Source: Vermamoeba vermiformis
Lineage: Eukaryota > Tubulinea > Echinamoebida
Direction: 5' to 3'
DNA: 64,000 bases
Assembly: GCA_045837725.1 (NCBI GenBank)
Contig: JBEWZL010000057.1
Location: 30,851 to 94,850 of the forward strand
Below the pieces are notes generated by a model. It saw only the letters and a program-made list of their open reading frames with translations. It did no database searches and was not told where the DNA came from. Shown piece by piece: positions 1 to 9,576 of the stretch (position 1 is its first letter; every line of letters starts with the position of its first letter). Made by a program: the position numbers and the translations under genes.

Positions 1-2981
1 TGATTGCAATGGCCTTGGCAGTCGATGGATGATCACCTGTGATCATGCAGACTCGAATACCTGCGTCGCGGCACTATAAATAACGAATTAATCAAAATTC
101 AAAATTGGATGCGGATCTTTATCCTTAAAATTTGGTTGGTTGCTTACTTGTTTGATGACGTTGTTGACGTTCTTGCGAGGAGGGTCCAATAGACCAATCA
201 AGACCGACGAAGCAGAGGTCGCTTTCGACATTTTCAACGTTTTTGAATTCCTCATCCGTTTTTTCGTCCAAATTGTAGGTCTTGTAACCAAAGGCCAATA
301 TTCTCAAGCCTTGGCCAGCCATCTTAGCTCCTTGTTTCTCGATTTTCTTCAATTTCTTCTCGAGATCTTTGTGTTTTTCGCCGCTCAAGTACTTGTTGCT
401 CTTTTTCAACAGCGACTCTGGCGCACCTTTGGCGAGAATGTAATACTTTTCTGCGGTCTTGTACACGACACTCATGCGCTTGCGGTCGGAGTCGAATGAA
501 TGCTCGTTGACGAATTGAAATCCTTCTTCTGTGAACCGGTCTTTGCCGAGTCCAAGTTTGATGGCGGCAATGTGCAAGGCAATTTCAGTCGGGTCACCAG
601 TCATCACTGTTTGACCCTCGTCATTTTCAGCGAGACCTGTGTTGTTGCAAAGACCAGCGCCCATCAATAAGATGCGCAAATCAGCAGGGAACAGTGTCAC
701 GTGTGATTTCTTCAGTTTGATCGTCCTTAGTCTTGTACGTGAATTTGCCCGCAGTGTCTTTTGGATCCGTCGAGCGGCCTTTAACTCTGTACTCGCGACC
801 GCTGACCCAGACCTTCTTAGCGGTCATTTTGCCTTCAGTGAGTGTACCAGTCTGAAAATGAAGTGGTTAGATCCGGTGACATGTGTCATAAAGTGTCACT
901 TACCTTATCAGAACAAATGGTGGTGATGCTGCCAAGAGTTTCAACAGCGTGCAATTGACGCACTAAGACGTTATGTTTTGACATGCGCGAGACACCAATG
1001 GCCATCGTGACAGTAGTGACAGCCACGAGACCTTCAGGAATGACTGACACGGCCAAGCTGACACCGACTTTGAGCATGTCAAGCCAGTAATTGCCGCGCA
1101 CGAAACCAACGACGACGATGATGACGCACAAGCCGACAGCGACGATGACGAGAATGATGCCTAATTTGGTAAGTCGCTTTTGCAGAGGAGTCTTGGGTGA
1201 CTTGGCGTTGTTGAGTCGGACGGAGATCTTTCCCATTTCAGTGCTGGCACCGGTGGTAGTGACGATACCTTTGCCGCGACCTTTGACGACGACTGTGGAC
1301 ATGTAGCCCATGTTCAAACGATCACCGAGGGGAGGACGCTTGGCGGCCATCTTCTGCGTGTTCTTTTCAATGGCCGTAGATTCACCCGTCAAAATAGCTT
1401 CGATCACTTGCAAATTGACAGCTTCGCCTGCATTAAAAAAGTGAGATTTTGTGAATAACATTGATTTTCATGAATGGAGCGTACATAGGCGGATGTCAGC
1501 AGGAATAGCGACACCTTCTTCGAGCAGAACTATATCACCAGGCACGAGCTCTGCAGCGGGCAGAGTGTCCACTTCACCGTTACGCAGAACTCGAGCCGTG
1601 GGTACGTCGAGTTTGAGCAAAGCATTCAAGGCTTTCTCTGCTTTGTACTCTTGCGTGAAACCAATGATAATGTTGATGACGACAACTGCTGCTAGAGCAC
1701 CCATAGCCTTGTAGTCACCTGCGCATTGCAATGTTAAAATTTTGAACAAAACTAGGTGACTCGCGCTGGAAATTTCGACTTGGATACTTACCAATACCCG
1801 CACTGGCACCCATGGCCACGACGAGGATCAAAATCATAATGTCGCGCACTTGGTTCCATAACATTCGCTAATAAATAATAAGAGGTTAATTATTGCAAGT
1901 CTTTTTTTGCTTCGATCTGACATACCCAGATGCTTTTCTTTTTGGGCTTAGGCAACAAATTCTGGCCGTAATGTTCTCGGCGGGCAATAACCTCAGTGTC
2001 GGTAAGGCCTTGATCAATGGAGGTCTTAAATAGAGCCACTACTGTCTCCACATCTGCGTCGTAATATGTCGCTAATAAAAGAATCACATATCAGTCACAA
2101 AAATCAATAAACTCCACCTCCGCATTAGCAATTTAATCAGAAAAGGGGCGCAGAGTATGAATTTACTAATGTCTATATTTAGAATTCTAATAAACAAAAA
2201 TGCTGTCGCGACATTATTGTAATGTTGTCAAATGAAATTTTAAGAATTGAACTTACGAGAGCTATTAGGGGCTTTCTCGTCGAATGACTTTCTGTACAGC
2301 GCGTCGCTTTGATCGACAAGATTGCGCTTTTCGAGCAACATCTGAGAAACTTCCTTGACGTCGTCGGGGATGAAATCCTTCAGTTGCGAGCATTTAGGGA
2401 ATGAGTTCATCAAAAAGTGCACGAAGCGCACAGAGACGTTTTGGTGCTCTTCTTCGCACTCGAGGACGTGTTTGTGAAGGCGCATTCGGCGCAGATCACC
2501 ATTGGAAAGGCCTTCAAAGGCATCTTGCACTTCCTCGACTATGCAATACAACGCGTATTAGTAAACGGGCCATCGGAAGCCGAATTAAAGATAAAATCTA
2601 TGCAATTCTGATCTAGATTTCGTTCTTTCGTGTTTTTCAGTTACCTTGTTTGACAAACTCGAAGAGGACAACCAAAGCTAGCTGAGCCTCGGCAGATGGC
2701 TTGCCATAGATCTTGTGCTCACGTTGGCCGATGAGTCGAATCAAAACGTTGACGAGATTCGTTGCGGTGTTGAGATCGACGTGGGTAAGCTTGATGTCGC
2801 TGTACCACTGCTGCAAAGTCTTCAAGGACTCTTCAGATTTGTCCTCAGTGAGGTTGAAGACGAGGCGTTGTAGTTCTGCATTGTAGGCGATTTGTTGTTC
2901 TTCTTCTTTGGTCGGATTGAGGCTCTTGCGCTTAGATGAGGGGCCGTTCGAAACGCGAAGAGAGCTGTTGGACTTTTTCAT
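1..2981 (-). CDS. P-type cation-transporting ATPase (type II), partial, with ~206-aa N-terminal extension
   Basis: Type II P-type ATPase, probably a plasma- or endomembrane Na+/K+/Ca2+ pump. Exons on the minus strand: 2981-2645, 2538-2257, 2071-1926, 1867-1792, 1718-1485, 1427-904, 851-148 and 73-1, running off the window. Visible motifs are the cation-ATPase N-domain, PGDIVLLEEG, LTGES, the PEGL membrane segment, the phosphorylation motif DKTGTLT (split by the intron at 903-852), KGAPE, GLLDPPR and MITGDHP. The first two exons encode a helical ~206-residue region I do not recognise; the splice at 2256/2072 keeps frame and joins it to the ATPase N-domain, so I treat it as one gene. Frame changes by one base occur near 700-720 and near 200 without an intron. 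Divergent from NF-YB. Confidence 0.9.
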
Positions 2982-3426
2982 TCAATGTGTTGCGTGGGGT
3001 TGTTGTAAAATAAAATGATCGCTTCTTCGCGCATTTATAGCTGAACTCTAGGGAATTTCAGTTGGTTTTTTTTTCAGGCCTTGGATTGCGAGCCACATCC
3101 ATTTTCGGACGAATAAAATTATTCAAGGAACGCTAAAAAATCGAATCTTCGAAAATAACCTGCGTTTTGCAGGCGTTAGGCCGCAAATGAGCTATTTTGG
3201 TGAAAGATTCAGCTCATCCGTTTCGAAAACCAATAAAATCTATCTTAATACTGCGTTCTGTCGCGTTACAGTCGTTATATCATTCATAAAATAATTAAAT
3301 ATCGCTGTTTTAGGGTTGTTTTCTGTGCTCTAAGCGTGTGTTCATCGTGATCAGCTAAGAGTAAAAATAAAAGTTGGCTTACCCCTTCAAAGTTCACTTA
3401 TTTCAGCTTAGAAACAATACGAACAC
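2982..3426. promoter_or_regulatory. Intergenic region between divergent ATPase and NF-YB genes
   Basis: A 445-bp AT-rich spacer between two divergent start codons, so it should carry both promoters. A CCAAT box sits at 3230-3234, about 195 bp upstream of the NF-YB start, which is notable only because NF-Y binds CCAAT. No open reading frame or repeat was seen. Confidence 0.4.
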
Positions 3427-4404
3427 ATGTCCGACGAAGATAATAGCACAGCTAATCAGAATGACGCGGATTCAGCCAACTACACTATTAGAGAACAAGA
3501 TCGATACTTGCCGATCGCAATGATTTACCGAATCATGCGCAAATCTATTCCCCAAGCAGCCAAAATCTCCAAAGATGCGAAGGAATGTGCTCAAGAATGC
3601 GTATCAGAGTTTATTAGCTTCATCACATCCGAGTAAGCCAATAATTTTTACTGTCGTTGTAAAACGGTCTAGATCTCGTTTTGTTATTCAAAATTCGTGA
3701 TAATTATTCACTGCACGTGTATAATTAAGAATAATATGCAAGAAAGCACTTTTTTACGAATTTTTACTATTTTTCTAATTATTTTGTAATTTTTCAAAGG
3801 GCAAGCGAAAAATGCGTTACAGAAAAAAGAAAAACAATCAACGGCGATGATATATTAATAGCAATGACTGCACTAGGATTTGATAATTACGTCGAGCCAT
3901 TACGACTTTATTTAAACAAATTACGGGATGTAAGTTAAATTCTTAATATTTCATTCTATCGTAGTGTTGATAATAATAATTCTATACAGTTCAACTCTAA
4001 GTCCCAAGGCACTAAAAAGACGAGTAAACGAGGCAGCGGCGGTGATGGCGCTCAAAAACAAGCGGATTTACCTTTGACCGCACCGCCAGTTATTCCACCA
4101 AGCATGTACGGCAATTATAGCGTACGTATAAATATGACATGCCATACAGTATAGTGTTTAACGAATATACAGGGCTATGCGGTACCACCAGGCTTTCCTA
4201 AAGTAAATACTACTTACACCGTGTCAGATCAGCTCCAAAATCAGAACAACGTGAATACCAATAGCGGAAATAATAACAACAATGAGTTAAATATGCCTTC
4301 TATTGAAGTGCCTATGATGCCGGTACGTATTAAACGAACACCAATTTGAAATCAAAATCTGATCTTTAAAGTAGCCGAACGAATCTGGCATTCAACATGA
4401 GTAA
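3427..4404 (+). CDS. NFYB: NF-YB / HAP3 CCAAT-binding factor subunit
   Basis: Histone-fold subunit of the trimeric CCAAT-binding transcription factor NF-Y; pairs with NF-YC and NF-YA in the nucleus. Exons 3427-3632, 3800-3929, 3990-4121, 4173-4322 and 4375-4404 join in frame. The core starts at [18 protein letters not shown] and continues through [30 protein letters not shown] and GFDNYVEPL, all diagnostic of NF-YB rather than other histone folds. The C-terminal tail after the core is Asn/Pro-rich and low complexity. No frame problem. The ATG at 3427 begins a short acidic leader, usual for the family. Convergent with the next gene, with 230 bp between stops. Confidence 0.95.
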
Positions 4405-4633
4405 TTGCCATCATATTACGATGAGTATAGAAGATATATGACATTCGTGTATATAATGTAAATAGCACACTCGTTACTGATAGTTGCAGTTCAGGCTATT
4501 CTTTTTTATTAATTTTATACATGAGTACTCCTCTAGATCAAGGAAGAATGCGAGCAAAATATATTACAAGGATCCGCCGCTCGCACCACGGATCGTATTT
4601 CTATAATACTACTATTTGATTTCGTGTTGAATT

Positions 4634-6259
4634 TCAATTCGCTTTGTTTTCTTTGTCGAGTTCCACGTGGCTCATCTTGTTCATGAACGAGGTGCCATGC
4701 ACAGTGCCACCAACGACAGCGCTCGTGTTGCCAGTGCTGGTCTCGTGCTCGGGCTCGACTTTGAACAGCTGTCTGCGCGTGCTCGAGGACTTGGCGTGCT
4801 GCACAAGGGTCGCGAGTCCTTCAACTGCTTGCAAGTCCACCGTGTTCAGCGCGTCGTTGGTGACGTGGCCATGGACTGCAATACTGTCGTTGACACCTGT
4901 CACTTGAATCATCGGCAACACGCTCTCGTGCAGCGGTGCAGTTTTGAACTGACTCTTGACCAGTGTTCGTCCAGCCAGGTCTTTGGTAGCAATGAGCACT
5001 GGTCGTGCGGGCGTTGAATTCGTTGACCAAGATTGACCCGCACTGCTCTCGTGTCGTTTGCTGCGTTTGGGCTCGCCAGTGGCTGTTTTGTGCTTGGGAG
5101 TTCGATTCTTCAGATCGGAGAATTTCAGTGAATGCACGGTGATCGGTTTGTGATCTGCGCTGGGAGATTTGAGCGGAATAATTGTTGGTAGTGAATGGGA
5201 GGCTGGATCTTGTTTGAATGGACTAAGAATTTTTCGTCGTTTGAAGGGTGAGGTGTTGGAGGTGCTATTTACAAAGTGATGTGTTGTATGCGACTCATCT
5301 ACTTGGTCTATTTTACGTTTTTTGAGATTATTGATCAGCTTCGTACACTGCATCCGTTGAAAAAAAAATTAGAAAAAAATTTAATGATTATTGTTTGTGA
5401 TATTACCTCGTCTTTAACAATACTCTCGTCAGTTCCAATCTTTGACAATATCATCTGATCGGCATTATTTCCATTTTTGGAAGTTAATTTGATTGGCGTT
5501 GAGTGCGGGGACTTCAATAGCAAATTATTTTCAACGCCACTGAAACTCGTGCTGACATTTAAATGTTAGCCTCGTCATTGCTTAATATGACTCTTATTAC
5601 CTTTTTTCGTATTGTTTTGGATATCTTTCGAGAAATGCAGTGAGTTGTTTCTGCATCTCGTCGAACGGAACGGTTAGCGATGAAGATCGCTGTTTTTCAT
5701 TGTTATTTACAGGTGCTTCTGTTAATATGATATTATGAGTATACTGCTGTAATATTTATAGTGCAGTTAAATTAATTACCTGAGGTCGGCAGCTCGAGGA
5801 TCTGATCGAGCGATATTTTGCGGAGGTACTTGTTGAAAATAGTGCCAATACGCGGCAATTCTGTCATAATAAATTATATTTAATTAATATATCACTATTA
5901 TCCTTCAACCGTTGATATTTAATTGGTACAGAATTATCGCATCTTTCACCATTAATTTAATAATTATGTAAATTCAAAAATAATGCTTACCTCGTTCAGC
6001 AGCGAATATTCGTTGTTTTTTAAATGATTGTACGCCCCAAAATTTTTTAGCTGGACCCTTTCGGCGAGATTGAGATTCTGTAAGAAAATTAGCTGCAGCC
6101 TAATAGGAGCAAGTCGAGCATATTATTTTATTATTGCATTATATTAATGGTGGTATTGTGATATTTCATTTAAATACAAGGTGGATCGTGTAATCCGTTG
6201 CCAATAGTCTTACCCGACGGACCAAAGTCAGTTCGTACTTCCTCAACAACCACGCTCAT
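4634..6259 (-). CDS. Unknown Ser/Pro-rich nuclear protein with CDK-type sites and a KEN motif
   Basis: Not recognised. Reading from the ATG at 6259, about six exons join in frame into a protein of roughly 400 residues. The N-terminal part contains KKFWGVQSFKKQRIFAAER and a segment with RIGTIFNKYLRKISLDQIL; the rest is mostly disordered. It carries many SP/TP sites followed by basic residues (LKSPHSTP, SPFKRRKILSPFK, NRTPKHK), a bipartite-like nuclear signal, and KEN in ELDKENKAN at the very C-terminus. CDK sites plus a KEN box suggest a cell-cycle-regulated APC/C substrate; this is inference only. The acceptor for the second exon has two in-phase choices 15 nt apart (CTGCAG and TTACAG), so isoforms are possible. 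Confidence 0.6.
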
Positions 6260-6320
6260 CAATACAATATATCACTATAGTAATATAATACTATTTACAC
6301 TATCAAGTCTTGTGCTTGTT

Positions 6321-6605
6321 CATAAAGGACAATTTGTTAATTGGATCATTTTCTTCAAATGAATCGAACACACAAGCTAGACCTCAAAGGCTTCGTTATA
6401 ATACTTCTATAACAAATTTGAACTTTGATACGTGCTGTATATGTTTTTAGGCTAAAAAAATGCAACGATGTGCTAATCCGTTATAACTGCCAAGATCTGG
6501 CCGAGCGTCAGGTAAAAACGATTGGAATAATTGTAAAATATTACAAATATTTAAATAATCATCTATGAAATAATAAATGAGAAATATTTCTAGAATCTGC
6601 CCAAT
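6321..6605 (+). repeat. Dispersed repeat R1 (about 285 bp), left copy
   Basis: Related by eye to 22423-22717 in the same orientation. Shared blocks include CATAAAGGACAATT, CAAATGAATCGAACACAC, CCTCAAAGGCTTCGTT, ACTTCTATAACAAATTT, GCAACGATGTGCTAATCCG, CCAAGATCTGGCCGAG and GTAAAAACGATTGGAATAAT, in the same order with small indels. It has no convincing coding potential. It lies just downstream of the stop of the desaturase-like gene. Family unknown: a short non-autonomous element or a structured RNA gene are both possible. Confidence 0.8.
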
Positions 6606-6643
6606 TAATAACAGGGGATGAGACTGCAATAAAGGCCAGTAAT

Positions 6644-8018
6644 TTATTCGTAGCACCTCTTGTACATACAAAGCAGTGCATTTTCAGCTTTGGATCGCAA
6701 AGCCCAACTGCGCAGTAATCTGAGGGATTCTGTTGGTGGAGCGACTGGCCTCAACCATTGCTGCACTTTATCAGCCGTTGCAAGGCTACTATTACTAGCA
6801 ATTGGTTGAAATTGTTTGGTGAATAAATAGAGCAAGAAGTTGTCGATTATATTGATGTGCACGGTTGGAGCGCTAGATTCGAGTTCGATGAGCTTTGACC
6901 AATGCAGTTTTGGGGCTCGATGATGCCCAGCGTGGAAATTATCGTTGAATGGCGCTACATAACCGTTCCAATTAGTCGTGCTGCTATCAACTGTGTTTGG
7001 ATTGGTCGGATCTATCAACGAGTGCCACAGCCACGCACCTCTGCTGATATAAAAGCCTGCTGGAGCGTACGTGAAAAATAATGGCACCAACAAGCTCGAT
7101 TGGACTTTCCATAGGGCTAACAGCACGAGGACGAATACTACTTGCCCGAGAAACATCTCAGCAAGTGCGATCCGAACACGTGACTTGTGGATCTTGTGAA
7201 TGAGATAGCGATACACTCCAATGCAAGTCGTGTAGTCTAACCACATGCCAAACGAATAAACTGAGAACTCGAGAATACTTGAGCGATCGTATTTGGCTGT
7301 TGATTGAAAGTCGGATGCGTTGTTGTTCTCTTTGTGATGGATCAGCAAGTGGTTGGTTTTGTACACGCAAGGAATGTATCCAAAAAGCACAGCGGTGACT
7401 TGCAGCACAAAAGAAGAAACTTTGTGCTTGAATGGTGCCAGATGCATGTTCCAATGAAAGAGCCATTCCATCGGTAAGCCGAACGTCTCTTGATAAATAA
7501 TGTAGAGTGGTAATACAATAATTGCATTTCCAACTGCGCCGCTGCTGAGCCATATAAACAGCGCATTTTGAGTGACGAATAGTAGTAAAAGTCCAAAGAA
7601 GGGAGCGTCTTGCGGGTTATTGACGAAATAGGTCCACCAAGTAACGTCTATGAATAATCATTATTATTAAAGTAAGCCTAATATGTTAAAAATTAAGGTA
7701 CTTGCCACAGTTTTTAGGATAAAACTTGTTTCGCAACGCCTCCAATACCGATCGGTAAGTTTTCGTGCTCCAAAATACAGCAATATAACTCCAAATGCTG
7801 CCAGGCCATAGTAATAAAATTGGAAATACCAAGCTAATCACCCATAATGTACTTGTTGAAAGCTTACTCACGCTGAAGAATTCTTTACGGATCTGCTTTA
7901 AAGAATTCAAGTACAAACCACACACGAACTCTAAAGTTAAGCAAAATAATAAATACAATACGGCTAGAGTAATATATACATAATTGAATGCGATCATGAT
8001 TAGTTGTGTTATCGCCAT
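6644..8018 (-). CDS. Fatty-acid desaturase/hydroxylase-like membrane protein
   Basis: Multi-spanning membrane protein with the three histidine boxes of the membrane di-iron desaturase/hydroxylase superfamily: HWNMH, HLLIHH and HAGHH (in NDNFHAGHHRAPKLHW). These should hold a di-iron centre acting on an acyl chain or other lipid in the ER membrane. Two exons: 8018-7706 and 7647-6644. The intron uses a GC donor (GCAAGT, the classic GC-AG consensus); it is the only choice that keeps frame (KNC to DVTWWTYF), because the nearby GT puts a stop early. Substrate is unknown. It sits between repeat R1 and the small Cys-rich peptides, read away from them, so it may or may not belong to the biosynthetic block. 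About 439 residues. Confidence 0.75.
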
Positions 8019-8216
8019 TGCATTGAGTTGTCAAAAAAACCGCGATCCAAAGAATACTCCCACGTGAAGCGTTCACAAAGAATATCGCTGCGTAAATACG
8101 GACAAAGAATTGAACGCGTTCTCTAGGATTTGAGAAAAGGGACAAAAAATTTTAAGTGTCAAAGAATTAAATGACATTGTGTTATTCTTTTGCATTGCCG
8201 TTTTTGGAGATAAAAT

Positions 8217-8249
8217 CACGTGACTGGACCAGATTCAAATTTAAATAGC
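8217..8249 (+). promoter_or_regulatory. E-box CACGTG and TATA-like element of first Cys-rich peptide gene
   Basis: CACGTG at 8217-8222 is followed by TTTAAATAGC at about 8239. The E-box starts exactly 86 bp upstream of the ATG at 8303. The paralogous gene at 8765 has the same E-box at the same 86-bp distance, so this looks like a conserved promoter. Confidence 0.55.
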
Positions 8250-8302
8250 CTGGTAGACGACAAACATTCGCTCACCTAAGATACGAAAACTAACTAACAA
8301 CA

Positions 8303-8497
8303 ATGGACGTTCAACACCAAGTCGCTCTTCTCGCTCAATCTGCCGCCTGTTTTGGCTCTGGATGCTGCTGCTCGGGCAGTGGTTGCAATTGCTCGTGCTC
8401 AAAGTCCCGTTCAGTGCTGCCAGTCCTTGATACCGACACTGTTCTCCCATTCGAAAGCGAGGAACTTACTGAAGAATCGCTCTCCAGCTTTATGTAG
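8303..8497 (+). CDS. Small Cys/Ser/Gly-rich peptide 1 (candidate RiPP precursor or metallothionein)
   Basis: 64 residues, single exon, AATAAA at 8533. It begins MDVQHQVALLAQ, has a central core GSGCCCSGSGCNCSCSK (8 Cys counting the preceding Cys), then a Cys-free acidic tail with ESEELTEESL. A paralogue lies at 8765 with the same start, core and tail layout. Two readings: (1) substrate of the LanM-type enzyme at 18.5 kb, with Ser/Thr to dehydrate and Cys to form thioether rings, and the acidic helical tail or MDVQ leader as recognition element; (2) a Cu-metallothionein, since CxC clusters with Ser/Gly spacers resemble the Neurospora type. The long conserved tail is odd for a metallothionein; the central rather than terminal core is odd for a lanthipeptide. 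Confidence 0.75.
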   Translation: MDVQHQVALLAQSAACFGSGCCCSGSGCNCSCSKSRSVLPVLDTDTVLPFESEELTEESLSSFM

Positions 8498-8678
8498 GAC
8501 TATTATAGGCAACTAGGCCTAACTAGTTTTTCAATAAATATATTCAAACGTAATTTCTGTCATAATACTTGTCGCTCGCACAATTTTTATTTTTTAAACC
8601 AGATCTAATTGATGTAAAGAATAAGGTGAGATATAAAATCGAAATTACCTGCTGAGAATAAACCGTAAGAATAGCGAT

Positions 8679-8707
8679 CACGTGGCTTTGTCAAACACCA
8701 TAAATAC
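8679..8707 (+). promoter_or_regulatory. E-box CACGTG and TATA-like element of second Cys-rich peptide gene
   Basis: CACGTG at 8679-8684 and CATAAATAC at about 8698-8706. The E-box lies 86 bp upstream of the ATG at 8765, identical to the spacing in front of peptide 1. Confidence 0.55.
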
Positions 8708-8764
8708 TGAGGTTGTCATTCATTATGTACAAGCTATCAATACACACACACATCAAATACTGCA

Positions 8765-8986
8765 ATGGACGTTCAAATTCAACTCGCCCTCACTCCTCAA
8801 ACCCTCACTCGTACTTTGGGAACTGGATGTGGCTGTTCCGCTAGCGTGGGTGGAAGCTGTAATTGCTCTTGCTCTAAAGGCCGCTCGCTTTTGCTTGCAA
8901 ACGGATGTGGCTCCGATGCAGGTATTTACGTCAGTGAAGAACTCAGTGCGGACTTGATTGCCGAAACTTCCCTATTCTGGGAGTGA
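8765..8986 (+). CDS. Small Cys/Ser/Gly-rich peptide 2 (paralogue of peptide 1)
   Basis: 73 residues, single exon, AATAAA at 9024. Layout matches peptide 1: MDVQIQLALTPQ start (the first 12 coding bases are identical), core GTGCGCSASVGGSCNCSCSK, a GRSLL spacer, one further CGC.D-like Cys, then an acidic tail beginning VSEELS. The shared MDVQ.Q.AL, CNCSCSK.RS and SEEL blocks show a recent tandem duplication; the rest has diverged. Thr is more frequent N-terminal to the core than in peptide 1. The same two functional readings apply: RiPP precursor for the nearby lanthionine synthetase, or Cu/Zn-binding metallothionein. No signal peptide and no membrane segment are visible. Confidence 0.75.
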   Translation: MDVQIQLALTPQTLTRTLGTGCGCSASVGGSCNCSCSKGRSLLLANGCGSDAGIYVSEELSADLIAETSLFWE

Positions 8987-9104
8987 AACAAATTAAACCC
9001 TGTTGTATTCTTTTTCTTTTCTAAATAAAGAATTGGCATTATTTAAAAAACCGAGCTTCTCTACGATGATTATTTACTCATATAATTGATCGAACGCACA
9101 ACGT

Positions 9105-9305
9105 ATGGAAAATCAGTGGGTCGGATCCTTCTGGTACAAACCAGCTCCTTCATTCTTTACTCGAGAAAAGCGCTACATTCGCAGTTCAAATACTGATAAG
9201 AAAGTCGAAGTGCTCAACGATAATCACTCTTACAACCAATCAAGCAAAATTCATCGGATCAAGATCTCGGATTTGAACGTCGCGGAGTCCTCTAAAGATG
9301 GCTAA
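9105..9305 (+). CDS. Small basic protein of unknown function
   Basis: 66 residues, single exon, no recognised domain. Starts MENQWVGSFWYKPAPSFFT and is rich in Ser, Lys and Asn. AATAAA at 9357-9362 lies 52 bp after the stop, and the frame is closed between the peptide 2 terminator region and the NRPS promoter, which supports a short transcript. Same strand as both Cys-rich peptides and the NRPS. It could be a third small gene of the block, or chance. Confidence 0.4.
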   Translation: MENQWVGSFWYKPAPSFFTREKRYIRSSNTDKKVEVLNDNHSYNQSSKIHRIKISDLNVAESSKDG

Positions 9306-9576
9306 TACTCATAAGAAACGATAAAGAATTGTATACATTAAAATGTAGTCAAAAGGAATAAAGACTCGCCCGAGTCTACTTCAGATCCAAAGAATACAAA
9401 GTGCATTCTCGCACGTTCTTCGCGTTCACGAATAACAAAATTTCAAAGAATGTTTTGTCCGCAGTTACGAAATTTCAGGTTTAACGCGTAATTCTCAGCT
9501 CGATGTACGTATTCTTAAAAGTTGTGCGTTTTTTTTAGAGTCTCAGTTCATTTTAAATTGTTTTATATTGCACCAC

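Noticed and set aside
2240-2981. Separate hypothetical gene upstream of the ATPase
   Set aside because: A GTAAGT donor at 2256 and acceptor at 2072 join it in frame to the ATPase N-domain, and no stop or poly(A) site intervenes in frame.
3230-3234. CCAAT box upstream of NF-YB as autoregulation
   Set aside because: One pentamer in 445 bp is expected often by chance; there is no second site or conserved spacing.
8682-8957. 91-codon frame overlapping peptide 2
   Set aside because: Another frame of the peptide 2 gene and its promoter; the MDVQ frame is conserved with peptide 1.
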